This document shows, in pieces, positions 27,401 to 36,331 of a stretch of DNA of 64,000 nucleotides. The stretch spans positions 1-64,000 of the forward strand of contig NZ_JADQDC010000012.1 of assembly GCF_015694345.1 (NCBI RefSeq). The letters run 5' to 3'. Position numbers and translations under genes: made by a program. The notes beneath the pieces are model-generated. The model made no database searches. It was not told the origin of the DNA and was given only the letters and a program-made list of their open reading frames with translations. Within the stretch, counting starts at the first letter, position 1. Each line of letters begins with the position of its first letter. This stretch comes from Novosphingobium jiangmenense. GTDB taxonomy: Bacteria > Pseudomonadota > Alphaproteobacteria > Sphingomonadales > Sphingomonadaceae.

Positions 27401-28612
27401 ATGACCCTGCGTAGAGCCGCCATCGTCGCCCCGATCCGTACCGCCGTCGGGAAGTTTGGGGGTTCGCTTTCCCCGCTGACCGCCGGACAGCTGGGCGCGA
27501 CGATCCTGACCGCGCTGATGGAACGGACGAAGATCGACCCGGCGCGCGTGGACGATGTGATCTTCGCGCAAGGTTACGGCAATGGCGAGGCGCCGTGCAT
27601 CTCGCACTGGTCGTGGCTGCTGGCGGGATTGCCGGAGCAAGTGCCGGGGTATCAGCTTGACCGGCGCTGCGGATCGGGGCTGCAGGCCATCGTCAATGCG
27701 GCGATGATGGTGCAGACCGGGGTGTCCGACGTGGTCGTGGCAGGCGGCGTGGAATCGATGTCGAACGTCGAGCACTACACCACCGACGTGCGCAAGGGCG
27801 TGCGCGCGGGATCGCTGACGCTGCATGACCGGCTGACGCGCGGGCGCGTGATGAGCCAGCCGATCGAGCGCTATGGCGTGATTTCGGGCATGATCGAGAC
27901 GGCGGAAAACCTTGCAAAGGACTTCGGCATCAGCCGCGAGGCCTGCGATGCTTATGCCGTGCGCAGCCACCAGCGGGCAGCGGCGGCCTGGGCCAAGGGC
28001 CTGTTCGACGATGAACTGGTGCCGGTGAGCATCCCGCAGAAGAAGGGCGATCCGGTGACCTTCGCGCACGACGAGGGCTATCGCGCCGACGCGACGATGG
28101 AGTCGCTGGGCAAGTTGAAGCCGCTCGAGAAGGGCGTGGTGACGGCGGGCAACGCCAGCCAGCAGAACGATGCAGCGGCGGCATGTCTTGTTGTCGCCGA
28201 GGACAAGCTGGACGAATTGGGCTTGGAACCGATCGCGTGGTTCCATTCGTGGGCGGCGGCGGGCTGCGATCCTTCGCGCATGGGCTATGGCCCGGTGCCC
28301 GCGACCGAGCGGCTGTTTGCGCGCAACGGACTGTCGTGGGGCGACATCGACCTGATCGAGCTGAACGAAGCCTTCGCGCCGCAGGTGCTCGCCTGCCTCA
28401 AGGGCTGGGGCTGGTCGGACGACGACAGCCGCCATGACATGCTCAACGTCAACGGATCGGGCATCAGCCTTGGCCACCCGATCGGCGCGACAGGCGGGCG
28501 CATCCTCGCCAACCTGACGCGCGAGCTGAAGCGGCGCGGCGGACGCTATGGGCTGGAGACGATGTGCATCGGCGGCGGCCAGGGCATCGCGGCGGTGTTC
28601 GAGGCGGCCTGA
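27401..28612 (+). CDS. Acetyl-CoA C-acyltransferase (thiolase)
   Basis: 403 residues from the ATG at 27401, chosen because GAGGA lies six bases before it. An ATG two codons earlier is too close to that site. Catalytic residues are Cys90 in DRRCGSG, His359 in GHPIGATGGR and Cys389 in CIGGGQG. It completes a beta-oxidation-like cycle for the product of the operon. The sequence is distinct from the thiolase at 1347-2522, so the two clusters probably serve different substrates. The stop overlaps the next start (TGATG). Confidence 0.92.
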   Translation: MTLRRAAIVAPIRTAVGKFGGSLSPLTAGQLGATILTALMERTKIDPARVDDVIFAQGYGNGEAPCISHWSWLLAGLPEQVPGYQLDRRCGSGLQAIVNAAMMVQTGVSDVVVAGGVESMSNVEHYTTDVRKGVRAGSLTLHDRLTRGRVMSQPIERYGVISGMIETAENLAKDFGISREACDAYAVRSHQRAAAAWAKGLFDDELVPVSIPQKKGDPVTFAHDEGYRADATMESLGKLKPLEKGVVTAGNASQQNDAAAACLVVAEDKLDELGLEPIAWFHSWAAAGCDPSRMGYGPVPATERLFARNGLSWGDIDLIELNEAFAPQVLACLKGWGWSDDDSRHDMLNVNGSGISLGHPIGATGGRILANLTRELKRRGGRYGLETMCIGGGQGIAAVFEAA

Positions 28613-29781
28613 TGATCCTCTCCCCCTACGATGCCGAAGACCATGGCGAAATTCGTGAAGGCGTGCGCAAGCTCTGCGCGCAGTTTCCCGGCGAATACTG
28701 GCGCAAGCTGGACGAGAAGCGCGAGTATCCCACCGAATTCGTCAATGCGCTGACGCAGGCGGGCTGGCTTTCGGTGCTGATCCCCGAGGAATACGGCGGG
28801 TCGGGGCTGGGCCTAAGCGCCGCCGCCGCGATCCTCGAGACGATCCAGTCCGAGGGCGGCAATGGCGGGGCCTGCCATGCGCAGATGTACATCATGGGCA
28901 CGATCCTGCGCCATGGTTCGGAAGAGCAGAAGCGCCAGTATCTGCCGAGGATCGCGAGCGGCGAATTGCGCCTGCAGGCGTTCGGCGTGACCGAGCCGAC
29001 CAGCGGGACGGACACGACCAGCTTGCGCACCTTCGCGCGGCGCGAGGGCGATGAATATGTGGTCAACGGCCAGAAGATCTGGACCAGTCGTGCCGAACAT
29101 TCCGACCTCATGCTGCTGCTCGCCCGCACCACCCCGCGCGAGGAAGTGGCCAAGAAGACCGACGGGCTTTCGGTGTTCATCGTCGACATGCGCGAGGTGG
29201 TGGGCAAGTCGCTGACCATCCGCCCGATCCGCACGATGATGAACCACGCGACGACGGAAGTGTTCTTCGACAACATGCGCATCCCGGCGGCGAACCTGCT
29301 GGGCGAGGAAGGCAAGGGTTTCCGCTACATCCTCTCCGGCATGAACGCCGAGCGGGTGCTGATCGCGGCGGAGTGTGTCGGCGATGCCAAGTGGTTCACC
29401 CGCAAATCCGTGGAATACGCCAAGGAGCGGCAGGTGTTCGGGCGGGCGATCGGGGCCAATCAGGGCGTCGCGTTCCCCATCGCCAAGGCCTACGCAAACA
29501 TGCGCGCAGCCGAACTTATGGTGCGTGAGGCAGCGCGGATGTACGAGGCCGGTCTGCCAATGGGCGCGGAGGCGAACATGGCCAAGATGCTCGCCGCCGA
29601 TGCCTCATGGGAAGCGGGCAACGCCTGCGTCCAGACCCACGGCGGCTTCGGCTTTGCCGAGGAATACGACGTGGAGCGCAAGCTGCGCGAGACGCGGCTC
29701 TATCAGGTCGCGCCGATCAGCACGAACCTGATCCTGTCGTTCCTGTCGGAGCACGTGCTGGGACTGCCGCGCAGTTACTGA
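28612..29781 (+). CDS. Acyl-CoA dehydrogenase (second in cluster)
   Basis: 389 residues from the ATG at 28612, which overlaps the thiolase stop by one base. An earlier frame is inside the thiolase and is not used. Motifs: PEEYGGSGLGL, AFGVTEPTSGTDTTSLRT, NGQKIWTSRAEHSD, ERQVFGRAIGANQGV and a C-terminal THGGFGFAEEYDVERKLRE. The SGTDTTSLRT and KIWTSRAEHSD text is typical of the acyl-CoA dehydrogenases that cluster with CaiB transferases. It is the last gene of the operon. Confidence 0.92.
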   Translation: MILSPYDAEDHGEIREGVRKLCAQFPGEYWRKLDEKREYPTEFVNALTQAGWLSVLIPEEYGGSGLGLSAAAAILETIQSEGGNGGACHAQMYIMGTILRHGSEEQKRQYLPRIASGELRLQAFGVTEPTSGTDTTSLRTFARREGDEYVVNGQKIWTSRAEHSDLMLLLARTTPREEVAKKTDGLSVFIVDMREVVGKSLTIRPIRTMMNHATTEVFFDNMRIPAANLLGEEGKGFRYILSGMNAERVLIAAECVGDAKWFTRKSVEYAKERQVFGRAIGANQGVAFPIAKAYANMRAAELMVREAARMYEAGLPMGAEANMAKMLAADASWEAGNACVQTHGGFGFAEEYDVERKLRETRLYQVAPISTNLILSFLSEHVLGLPRSY

Positions 29782-29832
29782 CTGCGTTTGGGCAATTCGT
29801 TCGAGGTGTCCGACGGCGCTTCGAGGACGCGC

Positions 29833-29918
29833 TCGTCATTGCGAGGAGACGAAGTCGACGAAGCAATCCAGAGGAGGAAATGCCGCCCTGGATTGCTTCG
29901 CTGCGCTCGCAATGACGA
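29833..29918. repeat. Inverted repeat with CGTCATTGCGAG ends
   Basis: Left arm TCGTCATTGCGAG...AAGCAATCCAG (29833-29871) pairs with CTGGATTGCTTCG...CTCGCAATGACGA (29888-29918). This repeat family is common between genes in many proteobacteria (general knowledge). It follows the acyl-CoA dehydrogenase stop and may help end or stabilise the transcript. Confidence 0.8.
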
Positions 29919-29954
29919 ACTAAAGGTTTCTGGAGTTGCGCCAACCTGCTCCTC

Positions 29955-30245
29955 TTACAAAAACGTTTCCATCGCCCGCGCCATGGCGGCGTCTCTTGCC
30001 GAGAGGCCATCGGCGTCGTGCGTGGTAAGCGTTACCTCGACGCGATTGTAGACGTTGAACCATTCGGGGTGGTGGTCGGCCTTTTCGGCGTAGAGCGCGA
30101 CGCGGTTCATGAAGCCCCAGGCTTCCGAGAAATCGGCGAAGCGGAAGGTGCGGACGATGGCGAGGCCGTCTTCACGCAATTGCCATTCCGGAAGCTCGGC
30201 AAGCAGGGCATCGCGTTCGGAATCGGTCAGGCGGGCAACGGTCAT
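29955..30245 (-). CDS. phhB: Pterin-4a-carbinolamine dehydratase
   Basis: 96 residues, normal length. It recycles 4a-hydroxytetrahydropterin after aromatic amino acid hydroxylation. The active-site text [20 protein letters not shown] has the paired histidines and the later histidine in [14 protein letters not shown] lies seven bases upstream of the start. No phenylalanine hydroxylase gene is adjacent. Homologues can also act in molybdopterin or other pterin metabolism. Confidence 0.93.
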   Translation of the reverse strand: MTVARLTDSERDALLAELPEWQLREDGLAIVRTFRFADFSEAWGFMNRVALYAEKADHHPEWFNVYNRVEVTLTTHDADGLSARDAAMARAMETFL

Positions 30246-30316
30246 GCTTGGTCCTTTGGCATCCTTGGCAGTTGCCGCCGTTTCCCCTATCCCCCCGTTT
30301 CATGCAAGCCTCTCCC

Positions 30317-30892
30317 ATGCAAGAGTGCGGTCTCGTCGCCACGGATATTGCCTGCAGGCGCGGGGACCGGCTCCTGTTCCGGGGGCTGTCGTTCGATCTT
30401 TCCGGCGGTGAAGTGGTCCACCTTGCCGGCCCGAACGGGATCGGCAAATCGAGCCTGATCCGGATCCTGGCGGGGTTGCTGCGACCGTTCATGGGCACTG
30501 TGGAGCGCCAGGGCGGGCTGGCGCTTTCGGACGAGCGGCTGGCGCTGGATGGCCACGAACCGCTGGAAAATGCGCTGGCGTTCTGGCAGCGGATCGACCG
30601 TGCGCCTCAGGGCAATGCCGACTTCGGGCTGGCCGACCTGCTCGACGTGCCGGTGCGCTACCTTTCGACCGGGCAGCGCAAGCGCGCGGCGCTGGCGCGG
30701 GTGGCGGCGAGCGGCGCGCCGATCTGGTTGCTGGACGAGCCGTTGAATGGACTCGACACGCACTGGTCGTGCATCGCGCAGGCGGCGATCAAGGCGCACT
30801 GCAACGCGGGCGGCGCAGTGATCATCGCTTCGCATCAGCCGCTGTCGCTCGAGGCGGTGAAGGTGATCGAACTTTTGGATTTCCAGCCGTGA
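30317..30892 (+). CDS. ccmA: Heme exporter ATPase CcmA (cytochrome c maturation)
   Basis: 191 residues from the ATG at 30317, with an alternative ATG at 30302. ABC motifs: Walker A GPNGIGKSS at residues 38-46, signature LSTGQRKR, Walker B IWLLDEPLNGLD and the switch histidine in IIASHQP. The small size and the LAGPNGIGKSSL context match CcmA. It works with CcmB and CcmC to release heme-loaded CcmE in the periplasm. Its stop overlaps ccmB by four bases (GTGA). Confidence 0.9.
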   Translation: MQECGLVATDIACRRGDRLLFRGLSFDLSGGEVVHLAGPNGIGKSSLIRILAGLLRPFMGTVERQGGLALSDERLALDGHEPLENALAFWQRIDRAPQGNADFGLADLLDVPVRYLSTGQRKRAALARVAASGAPIWLLDEPLNGLDTHWSCIAQAAIKAHCNAGGAVIIASHQPLSLEAVKVIELLDFQP

Positions 30893-31551
30893 TCGCCAAG
30901 CTGATCCCGATCTTCTTCCGCGATCTGGTGCTGCTGACGCGCGGTGCGCAAGGGCGTGGCGGGGCGGTGCTGCCGTTGCTGTTTTTCCTGGCGGTGGCGA
31001 TGCTGTTTCCGTTCGCCGTGGGGCCCGATGCGCGGTTGCTGGCGCGGACCGGTGCGGGGGTGATCTGGGTGGCCGCGCTGCTGGCGGCGATCCTGCCGCT
31101 CGACCGTCTGGTCGAGCCCGATGTCGAGGCCGGCATGTTCGACCAGTGGGCCTTGCGCGGAATTGCGGAGGAAGCGCTGTTGCTGGTGCGCATTCTGGCG
31201 CACTGGCTGAGCTTTGGCGTGCCGCTGATGCTGGCCGCCCCGATCTCGGCCGGGCTGCTGGGGCTGGACGGGCAGCAGTTGTGGACGGTTGAAGTTGGGC
31301 TGCTGCTCGGCACGCCGGGGCTTGCGGCGATTGGCGTGACCATCGCGGCGCTGACGGCGGGGCTGCGGGCGGGTTCGGCACTGGGCGGATTGCTGGCAAT
31401 ACCGCTGGCGGTGCCGCTTCTGATCTTTGGCGCGGGGTCGCTTCAGCCGGGCGGCGAGGGCGGGTTGCTGCTGCTCGGAGCGTGCAGTCTGGTGGCGCTG
31501 GCGGTGGCGCCCTTTGCCGGCGGTGCGGCGATCAGAGCAGGCCGCGAGTAG
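30889..31551 (+). CDS. ccmB: Heme exporter membrane protein CcmB
   Basis: 220 residues from the GTG at 30889, the standard CcmB length. It has six predicted membrane segments and family features such as FRDLVLLTRGAQGRGGAVLPLLFF near the start, FDQWALRG after the second segment and TPGLAAIGVTIAALTAGLR later. It partners CcmA. The other maturation genes (ccmC, D, E, F, G) are not in the window. Downstream is a cysteine synthase after 63 bases. Confidence 0.9.
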   Translation: MIAKLIPIFFRDLVLLTRGAQGRGGAVLPLLFFLAVAMLFPFAVGPDARLLARTGAGVIWVAALLAAILPLDRLVEPDVEAGMFDQWALRGIAEEALLLVRILAHWLSFGVPLMLAAPISAGLLGLDGQQLWTVEVGLLLGTPGLAAIGVTIAALTAGLRAGSALGGLLAIPLAVPLLIFGAGSLQPGGEGGLLLLGACSLVALAVAPFAGGAAIRAGRE

Positions 31552-31614
31552 CGCTTCACTGCCCCCAAGCGCAAATTCATTGGCATTTGCGCCAAGTGTC
31601 CCTAACTCGGGGCC

Positions 31615-32613
31615 ATGACTGCACCTTCGATTGCACCCGATACCATTTCGCTCATCGGCAACACGCCGCTCGTCCTGCTCAAGGGGCCGAGCGAGGCGGC
31701 AGGGGCCGAGATCTACGGCAAGTGCGAGTTCGCCAATCCCGGCGCTTCGGTGAAGGACCGCGCGGCGCTGTGGATCGTGCGCGATGCCGAGGAGCGCGGT
31801 GTGCTGCAGCCCGGTGGCACGATCGTCGAGGGCACGGCGGGCAACACCGGCATCGGCCTTGCGCTGGTCGCCAATGCGCGTGGCTACAAGTCGGTCATCG
31901 TCATGCCCGAGACGCAATCGCGCGAGAAGATGGACACGCTCCGGGCGCTGCGGGCCGAACTGGTGCTGGTGCCGGCGGCGCCCTTCTCCAATCCGGGGCA
32001 CTTCGTCCACACCTCGCGCCGGATCGCCGAGGAGACCGAAGGCGCGATCTGGGCCAACCAGTTCGACAATATCGCCAACCGCCGCGCCCATATCGAAAGC
32101 ACCGCGCCCGAGATCTGGGAGCAGATGGGGCACCGCATCGACGGCTTTACCTGCGCGGCGGGCACGGGCGGGACGATTGCTGGCGTCGGGCTGGGGCTCA
32201 AGGCTTTCGACGAGAACATCACGATCGCGCTGACCGATCCCCATGGCGCGGCGCTCTACAACTATTACGCCAATGGCGAGTTGAAGGCGGAAGGCTCTTC
32301 GGTGGCCGAGGGCATCGGGCAGGGGCGCATCACCGCAAACCTCGAAGGCGCGCCGATCGATACGCAGTTCCGCATCTCGGACGTGGAAGGGCTCTACTGG
32401 GTCGAGCGGCTGCTGGCCGACGAAGGACTTTGTCTTGGGCTGTCGAGCGGGATCAACGTGGCAGGGGCCGTGGCCCTCGCCAAGCAACTCGGCAAGGGCA
32501 GCCGGGTGGCGACAATCCTGTGCGATACCGGCTTCCGATATCTGTCGTCGCTCTACAATCCCGAGTGGCTCAAGGCCAAGGGATTGCCGGTGTTCCCTTG
32601 GCTGGAGCAATAG
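31615..32613 (+). CDS. cysK: Cysteine synthase A (O-acetylserine sulfhydrylase)
   Basis: 332 residues. A PLP-dependent fold type II enzyme that makes cysteine from O-acetylserine and sulfide. Lys47 in NPGASVKDRAA binds PLP. EGTAGNTGIGLA is the substrate loop, and TGGTIAGVG is the phosphate-binding loop. It is closer to the longer CysK variants of alphaproteobacteria that carry a QFDNIANRRAH segment. It may be co-transcribed with the two small envelope genes downstream (14-base gap). Confidence 0.9.
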   Translation: MTAPSIAPDTISLIGNTPLVLLKGPSEAAGAEIYGKCEFANPGASVKDRAALWIVRDAEERGVLQPGGTIVEGTAGNTGIGLALVANARGYKSVIVMPETQSREKMDTLRALRAELVLVPAAPFSNPGHFVHTSRRIAEETEGAIWANQFDNIANRRAHIESTAPEIWEQMGHRIDGFTCAAGTGGTIAGVGLGLKAFDENITIALTDPHGAALYNYYANGELKAEGSSVAEGIGQGRITANLEGAPIDTQFRISDVEGLYWVERLLADEGLCLGLSSGINVAGAVALAKQLGKGSRVATILCDTGFRYLSSLYNPEWLKAKGLPVFPWLEQ

Positions 32614-32627
32614 GCTAGGCTGCGGCC

Positions 32628-33026
32628 ATGGCACTGTTCGGCTTTCCTGCAGGCAATCAGGCTCCCGCCCCGAGCGAGGCGGAAATCGCCGCTGCCAGCG
32701 CGCTTGCCCACGTGCCGCCGACCACGCGCGAATTGCGAGCGCAGGCCGTTCACCGGCTTCAGGTTGGGCTGTTCGGGCTGGCCGGGATGCTGCTGCTGGT
32801 GAGCCTTGCCAACGTGATCATGGATCGGGCCAAGTACATCGACGCCAGTGCGGTCAACACCGCCGCGCCAGCAGTTCAGGCGAGCGAGACTTCGGCCAAG
32901 GACCCGCTCGCGGACATGGGCGTGGCGCCGCAATTGCCGGTGACGGCCAAGGAAAAGCCGACGGTGTCGATCTCGCCGGCGCCGCCGCCAAAGCCTGCGC
33001 CCTCGGTCAACGCTCCGAAAAACTGA
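32628..33026 (+). CDS. Single-pass membrane protein of unknown function
   Basis: 132 residues. A 45-residue N-terminal part rich in Ala/Pro is followed by one transmembrane helix (VGLFGLAGMLLLVSLANVIM, about residues 46-65) and a periplasmic or cytoplasmic tail rich in Ala, Pro and Lys. There is no recognised domain. It sits between cysK and the GldG-like gene and abuts the latter without any gap (TGA then GTG), so the two are probably translated together. I do not recognise the gene. Confidence 0.7.
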   Translation: MALFGFPAGNQAPAPSEAEIAAASALAHVPPTTRELRAQAVHRLQVGLFGLAGMLLLVSLANVIMDRAKYIDASAVNTAAPAVQASETSAKDPLADMGVAPQLPVTAKEKPTVSISPAPPPKPAPSVNAPKN

Positions 33027-33743
33027 GTGTATCGCCGGATCGCTTTTGCCCTGCTGGCCGCCGCAGTCGCGCTGGTCGGCTGGTGGGCGTTCTCGTCTGC
33101 GCGTGTGCCCGACCGGACCCTTGGCCTGTTCACCAGTCTGCCGATCCTGTGGAACGAAGCCGATAACCTGAAGGGCATGGTCGATGCGCCTGCCGGGCGG
33201 CATTGGGCGCTGGCTGTGCTGGAACGGCGTGGGAAGGTGCTCCCACTCGATACCCTGCTTGACCTCTCGCGGGTGGACGAACTGGTGATTGCGCAGCCGC
33301 GACCGCTGGTACCGGAAGAGAACGTCGCGCTCGATGCCTGGGTGCGGCAGGGCGGGCACGTGCTGATGTTTGCCGATCCCATGCTGACGCAGGAGAGCGC
33401 CTTTGCCCTTGGTGACCGGCGCCGTCCGCAGGATGTTGCGCTGGTTTCCCCGATCCTCGCGCGGTGGGGGCTGGAATTGCAGTTTGACGAAAGCCAGCCC
33501 GGGGGTTTGCGGGAAAGCGCGGGCGAGGGGTTGCCGATCAACCTGGCCGGAGCGTTCAGGGCAATCCCCGGAGGCCACGAAGCGCGTTGCACGATTGCGG
33601 ATGGTGGCCTGATCGCGCGCTGCGGGATCGGGAAAGGGCGGGCAACGCTGGTCGCGGACGCCGCTTTGCTTGAGCCTGAAGCGGACGGGAATACGCGGGC
33701 GGAGCAGCTTGAAGCACTGCTCGAGGAGGCCCTGGCGCGATGA
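33027..33743 (+). CDS. Membrane-anchored protein with GldG/DUF4350-like domain
   Basis: 238 residues from a GTG. An N-terminal membrane anchor (IAFALLAAAVALVGWWAF) is followed by a domain containing VDELVIAQPRPLVPEENVALDAWVRQGGHVLMFADP. The pattern of an alternating strand, then 'L..WV..GG.LL...DP', is like the glutamine-amidotransferase-fold module of GldG and DUF4350 proteins, usually the third component of ABC-2 type transporters. The family call is by eye and tentative. It ends 310 bases before mraZ. An envelope role is likely, but the mechanism is unknown. Confidence 0.6.
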   Translation: MYRRIAFALLAAAVALVGWWAFSSARVPDRTLGLFTSLPILWNEADNLKGMVDAPAGRHWALAVLERRGKVLPLDTLLDLSRVDELVIAQPRPLVPEENVALDAWVRQGGHVLMFADPMLTQESAFALGDRRRPQDVALVSPILARWGLELQFDESQPGGLRESAGEGLPINLAGAFRAIPGGHEARCTIADGGLIARCGIGKGRATLVADAALLEPEADGNTRAEQLEALLEEALAR

Positions 33744-34053
33744 TCTCCTTTTGTTCGCGGGAATTTGCGGGTAGACTGCCGACCTTGGCGGTGAACTTCG
33801 TCCAAAGTCCCGCAGATGCGCGATTACTTTTGCAGCACGCCATGGTTACTGAGGCGGCAAGATGTAGAAAAAATGCTACGGATTCATAGCTAGACCGCAT
33901 TTTCCCGCATTTTCCCCTTTTCGCCCGCCCCGTCCCGCGTTAGTAGTGTGGGTTATCGGGACGAACTCCAGTCGCATCCGCGGGGGATGAGTCGGCACCG
34001 CGCGATGGCGCGGGGTCGAGCGATGGAGCTTTGTCCGCGAGCGGGGTTTCAGC
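33744..34053 (+). other. 310-base regulatory spacer upstream of the dcw cluster
   Basis: No gene is apparent. The spacer must hold the main promoter of the 16-gene division and cell wall cluster. It contains two GANTC sites (GATTC at 33881-33885 and GAGTC at 33989-33993) and the 10-bp-periodic array listed separately. I could not place a convincing -35/-10 pair. Confidence 0.6.
33894..33936 (-). promoter_or_regulatory. 10-bp-periodic GGG boxes, candidate MraZ operator
   Basis: CCC triplets on the plus strand at 33904, 33914, 33924 and 33934 read on the minus strand as four GGG boxes exactly ten bases apart. Two of the units are identical (GGGAAAATGC). MraZ is known to bind direct repeats of TGGG-type boxes with ten-base spacing upstream of its own gene. 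Here the first base is C or G rather than T. The array is about 120-160 bases before mraZ. Confidence 0.5.
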
Positions 34054-34551
34054 GTGGCGGGAGGGCCGGTAAATCTTGTGGGACAGGGCTTTTCGCCGCG
34101 TGGCGAAAAGGGCCGCTTCGTCCTGCCTGCCGACTTCCGCTCCGACATCTACACTGCTTCGGCCAATCAGCGCGTTCTCTGCCTCGACAAGCATCCCCGC
34201 CTGCCTTGCTTGACCGGTTTCGGCCTGTCCCGCCTCGACGAACTGGCTGCAGAGATCGATCGCGAAGAAGAGAAGAAGCTCCGCCTCGGCCTCGATTTCG
34301 ACCGCGACATGGCCGAAGCGCAGGCCTACGGCTTCACCCGCGTGAGCTTCGATGAAAGCGGCCGCTTCGTCCTGCCCGAATACCTGTCCGAGCTTGGGCA
34401 GGTGGAGGACGGCCTCTACTTCCACGGCGGTGGCCGCCAGATCACGATCTGGAACCCGCAGATCCTGTTCGAGCAGGGCGATGGCTGGGCCAGCGCCAAG
34501 GCCGGCTGTCGCGCCAAGATGGCCGAAGCTGCAAAGGGGAAGCGCAAGTGA
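34054..34551 (+). CDS. mraZ: MraZ, transcriptional regulator of the dcw cluster
   Basis: 165 residues from a GTG at 34054. It has two SpoVT/AbrB-like half domains. The first DxGR-like loop is [12 protein letters not shown], and the second is [17 protein letters not shown]. MraZ proteins form rings and repress their own operon by binding repeated GGG boxes, and a candidate array lies upstream. The stop overlaps the rsmH start by four bases. Confidence 0.92.
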   Translation: MAGGPVNLVGQGFSPRGEKGRFVLPADFRSDIYTASANQRVLCLDKHPRLPCLTGFGLSRLDELAAEIDREEEKKLRLGLDFDRDMAEAQAYGFTRVSFDESGRFVLPEYLSELGQVEDGLYFHGGGRQITIWNPQILFEQGDGWASAKAGCRAKMAEAAKGKRK

Positions 34552-35534
34552 CCGTTGCAGCGCCCAAGGCCCCGCACATTCCCGTGCTGCTCGAGGAGGT
34601 CGTCGAGGCTCTTGATGCCAAGCCGGGTGACCTCATTGTCGACGCCACGTTCGGCGCCGGCGGCTATACCCGTCGCCTGCTGGAATCTGGCGCGACGGTC
34701 CATGCCTTCGATCGTGATCCCGATGCGATCGCGGCGGGAAAGCTCTGGGGAGAAACCTGTGGAAAAGATCCGCGCCTGGTTCTCCATCCCCGTCGCTTTT
34801 CCGAACTGGCAGAAGGACTTGCAGAGGCCGGAATTGCGGGCGTTCAGGGCGTCGTGTTCGACATCGGCGTGAGTTCGATGCAGCTCGACCAGCCGGGGCG
34901 CGGATTTGCCTTCTCGTCCGACGGGCCGTTAGACATGCGGATGTCACAGGACGGTCCAAGTGCGGCGGATTTCCTGAATGAAGCGGACGAGGGGGACATA
35001 GCCGACGTTCTCTATCGCTACGGCGAAGAACGCCAATCGCGCCGGATCGCCCGCGCCATCGTCGCCGCCCGCCCGCTGACCACCACCGGCCAGTTTGCCA
35101 ACGTCGTTCGCAAGGCGCTCGGCTATCGCCCCGACATCAAGGGGCCGAAGGCGCAGAAGGACCCTGCGACCCGCAGCTTCCAGGCGGTGCGCATCCATGT
35201 GAACGGCGAGCTGGACGAGCTGATCGAAGGTCTTGCCGCCGCCGAGAAGGTGCTGGTGCCCGGCGGCCGCATCGCCGTGGTCAGCTTCCACAGCCTTGAG
35301 GACCGCATCGTCAAGCAGTTCCTGCGCGAGGCCGCCGGGGCAGTGCCCGCCGGATCGCGCCACCTGCCGCAGATGGCTTCGAAGGCCGAACCGGTCTTCG
35401 AAAAGCCTTCCGCTGCCATCCGTCCCACGGCCGAGGAAGAGGAGCGCAATCCGCGTGCCCGCTCGGCCACGCTGCGCTGGGCCGTGCGCACGGCTGCTCC
35501 GGCGCGGGCAAGCACGGGGAGGGCGGCGGCATGA
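34548..35534 (+). CDS. rsmH: 16S rRNA (cytosine1402-N4)-methyltransferase
   Basis: 328 residues from a GTG. It methylates C1402 of 16S rRNA using S-adenosylmethionine. It shows the family start [13 protein letters not shown], the SAM motif [25 protein letters not shown], and [22 protein letters not shown] near the C-terminus. It is also called mraW. It is part of the chain of four-base overlaps that runs through the dcw cluster. Confidence 0.97.
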   Translation: MTVAAPKAPHIPVLLEEVVEALDAKPGDLIVDATFGAGGYTRRLLESGATVHAFDRDPDAIAAGKLWGETCGKDPRLVLHPRRFSELAEGLAEAGIAGVQGVVFDIGVSSMQLDQPGRGFAFSSDGPLDMRMSQDGPSAADFLNEADEGDIADVLYRYGEERQSRRIARAIVAARPLTTTGQFANVVRKALGYRPDIKGPKAQKDPATRSFQAVRIHVNGELDELIEGLAAAEKVLVPGGRIAVVSFHSLEDRIVKQFLREAAGAVPAGSRHLPQMASKAEPVFEKPSAAIRPTAEEEERNPRARSATLRWAVRTAAPARASTGRAAA

Positions 35535-36331
35535 TCACCACCGCAAGTCGTCTCCGTTCGGTTGGCTGGCTGGTCCTGCTGGGCTTGTGCCTCGCGCTGG
35601 TCATTGCCTTGGCCTTTCGCGTCAATGCCCTGCGCAGCCAGATCCACCATGCCGAGGCGCGCATCGTCGCGCTGAAGCAGGAGCGGATGTATCTGGAAAC
35701 CGAGTTCGAGACCCGCTCAAACCAGCAGCAGCTGAAGGCCTGGAACGATGTCGAGTTCGGCTACGCAGCCCCGAACGCCAGCCAGTACATTGAAGGCGAG
35801 CGGCAGCTGGCGCAACTCAGCGTTCCTGCCACGCCGGATGCGCCCGAGCCGATCCGCGTTGCCAGCGTGGACGACAGCGTGATCGCTTCGGCCGCGTTTC
35901 CCGGCATGGTCTCGCCGCTTTCGGGCAAGCCGCTGGCCAGTGACGACCGCAAGGCTGCTGCAGCAGCGGCGGACGATGAAGACGAGGTCCGTCCGGCGCG
36001 CAAGATGGCCCGCGAAGAGGCGGTCGAGACTCTGAAGGATCGCTTGGGCAAGGTCGTCGATGCCCGCCCGCGTGGCCCGGTCCGCAAGGAAACGGCTTCC
36101 GAAAAGGAGCGCCCGACCCGCAAGGACAAAGCGGAATCGGATACCTCGGGCAAATCCAAGGTAGCGGCCAAGGGCGGCGGGAAGAGCGCCAAGGCAGACT
36201 CAAAGCCTGCCAGCAAGCCCGCGACCAAGGCCAAGACTGTTGCAACTGCGGATAAGTCGGCTTCAGGCAAGGCGAAGTCTGCCCCGGCCCCTCGCGCCAC
36301 CAAGGGCAAGGAGGCTAAGGCAGCCCGGTGA
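35531..36331 (+). CDS. ftsL: FtsL-like divisome protein with a long basic tail
   Basis: 266 residues, more than twice the usual FtsL length of 90-120. The first 100 residues have the FtsL layout: a short N-terminus, transmembrane helix 11-30 ([19 protein letters not shown]), and a coiled coil about 31-70 ([20 protein letters not shown]). Residues 100 to 266 are low-complexity, rich in Ala, Lys, Ser and Pro, and strongly basic after about residue 150. Its position between rsmH and ftsI is the canonical ftsL place. FtsL would link FtsB, FtsQ and FtsWI. The tail should be periplasmic, and its role is unknown. Confidence 0.85.
   Translation: MITTASRLRSVGWLVLLGLCLALVIALAFRVNALRSQIHHAEARIVALKQERMYLETEFETRSNQQQLKAWNDVEFGYAAPNASQYIEGERQLAQLSVPATPDAPEPIRVASVDDSVIASAAFPGMVSPLSGKPLASDDRKAAAAAADDEDEVRPARKMAREEAVETLKDRLGKVVDARPRGPVRKETASEKERPTRKDKAESDTSGKSKVAAKGGGKSAKADSKPASKPATKAKTVATADKSASGKAKSAPAPRATKGKEAKAAR

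Noticed and set aside
33947-33960. GTGTGGG...CGGGA on the plus strand as a second MraZ site
   Set aside because: The two GGG runs are eight bases apart and not in the ten-base register of the array at 33894-33936.
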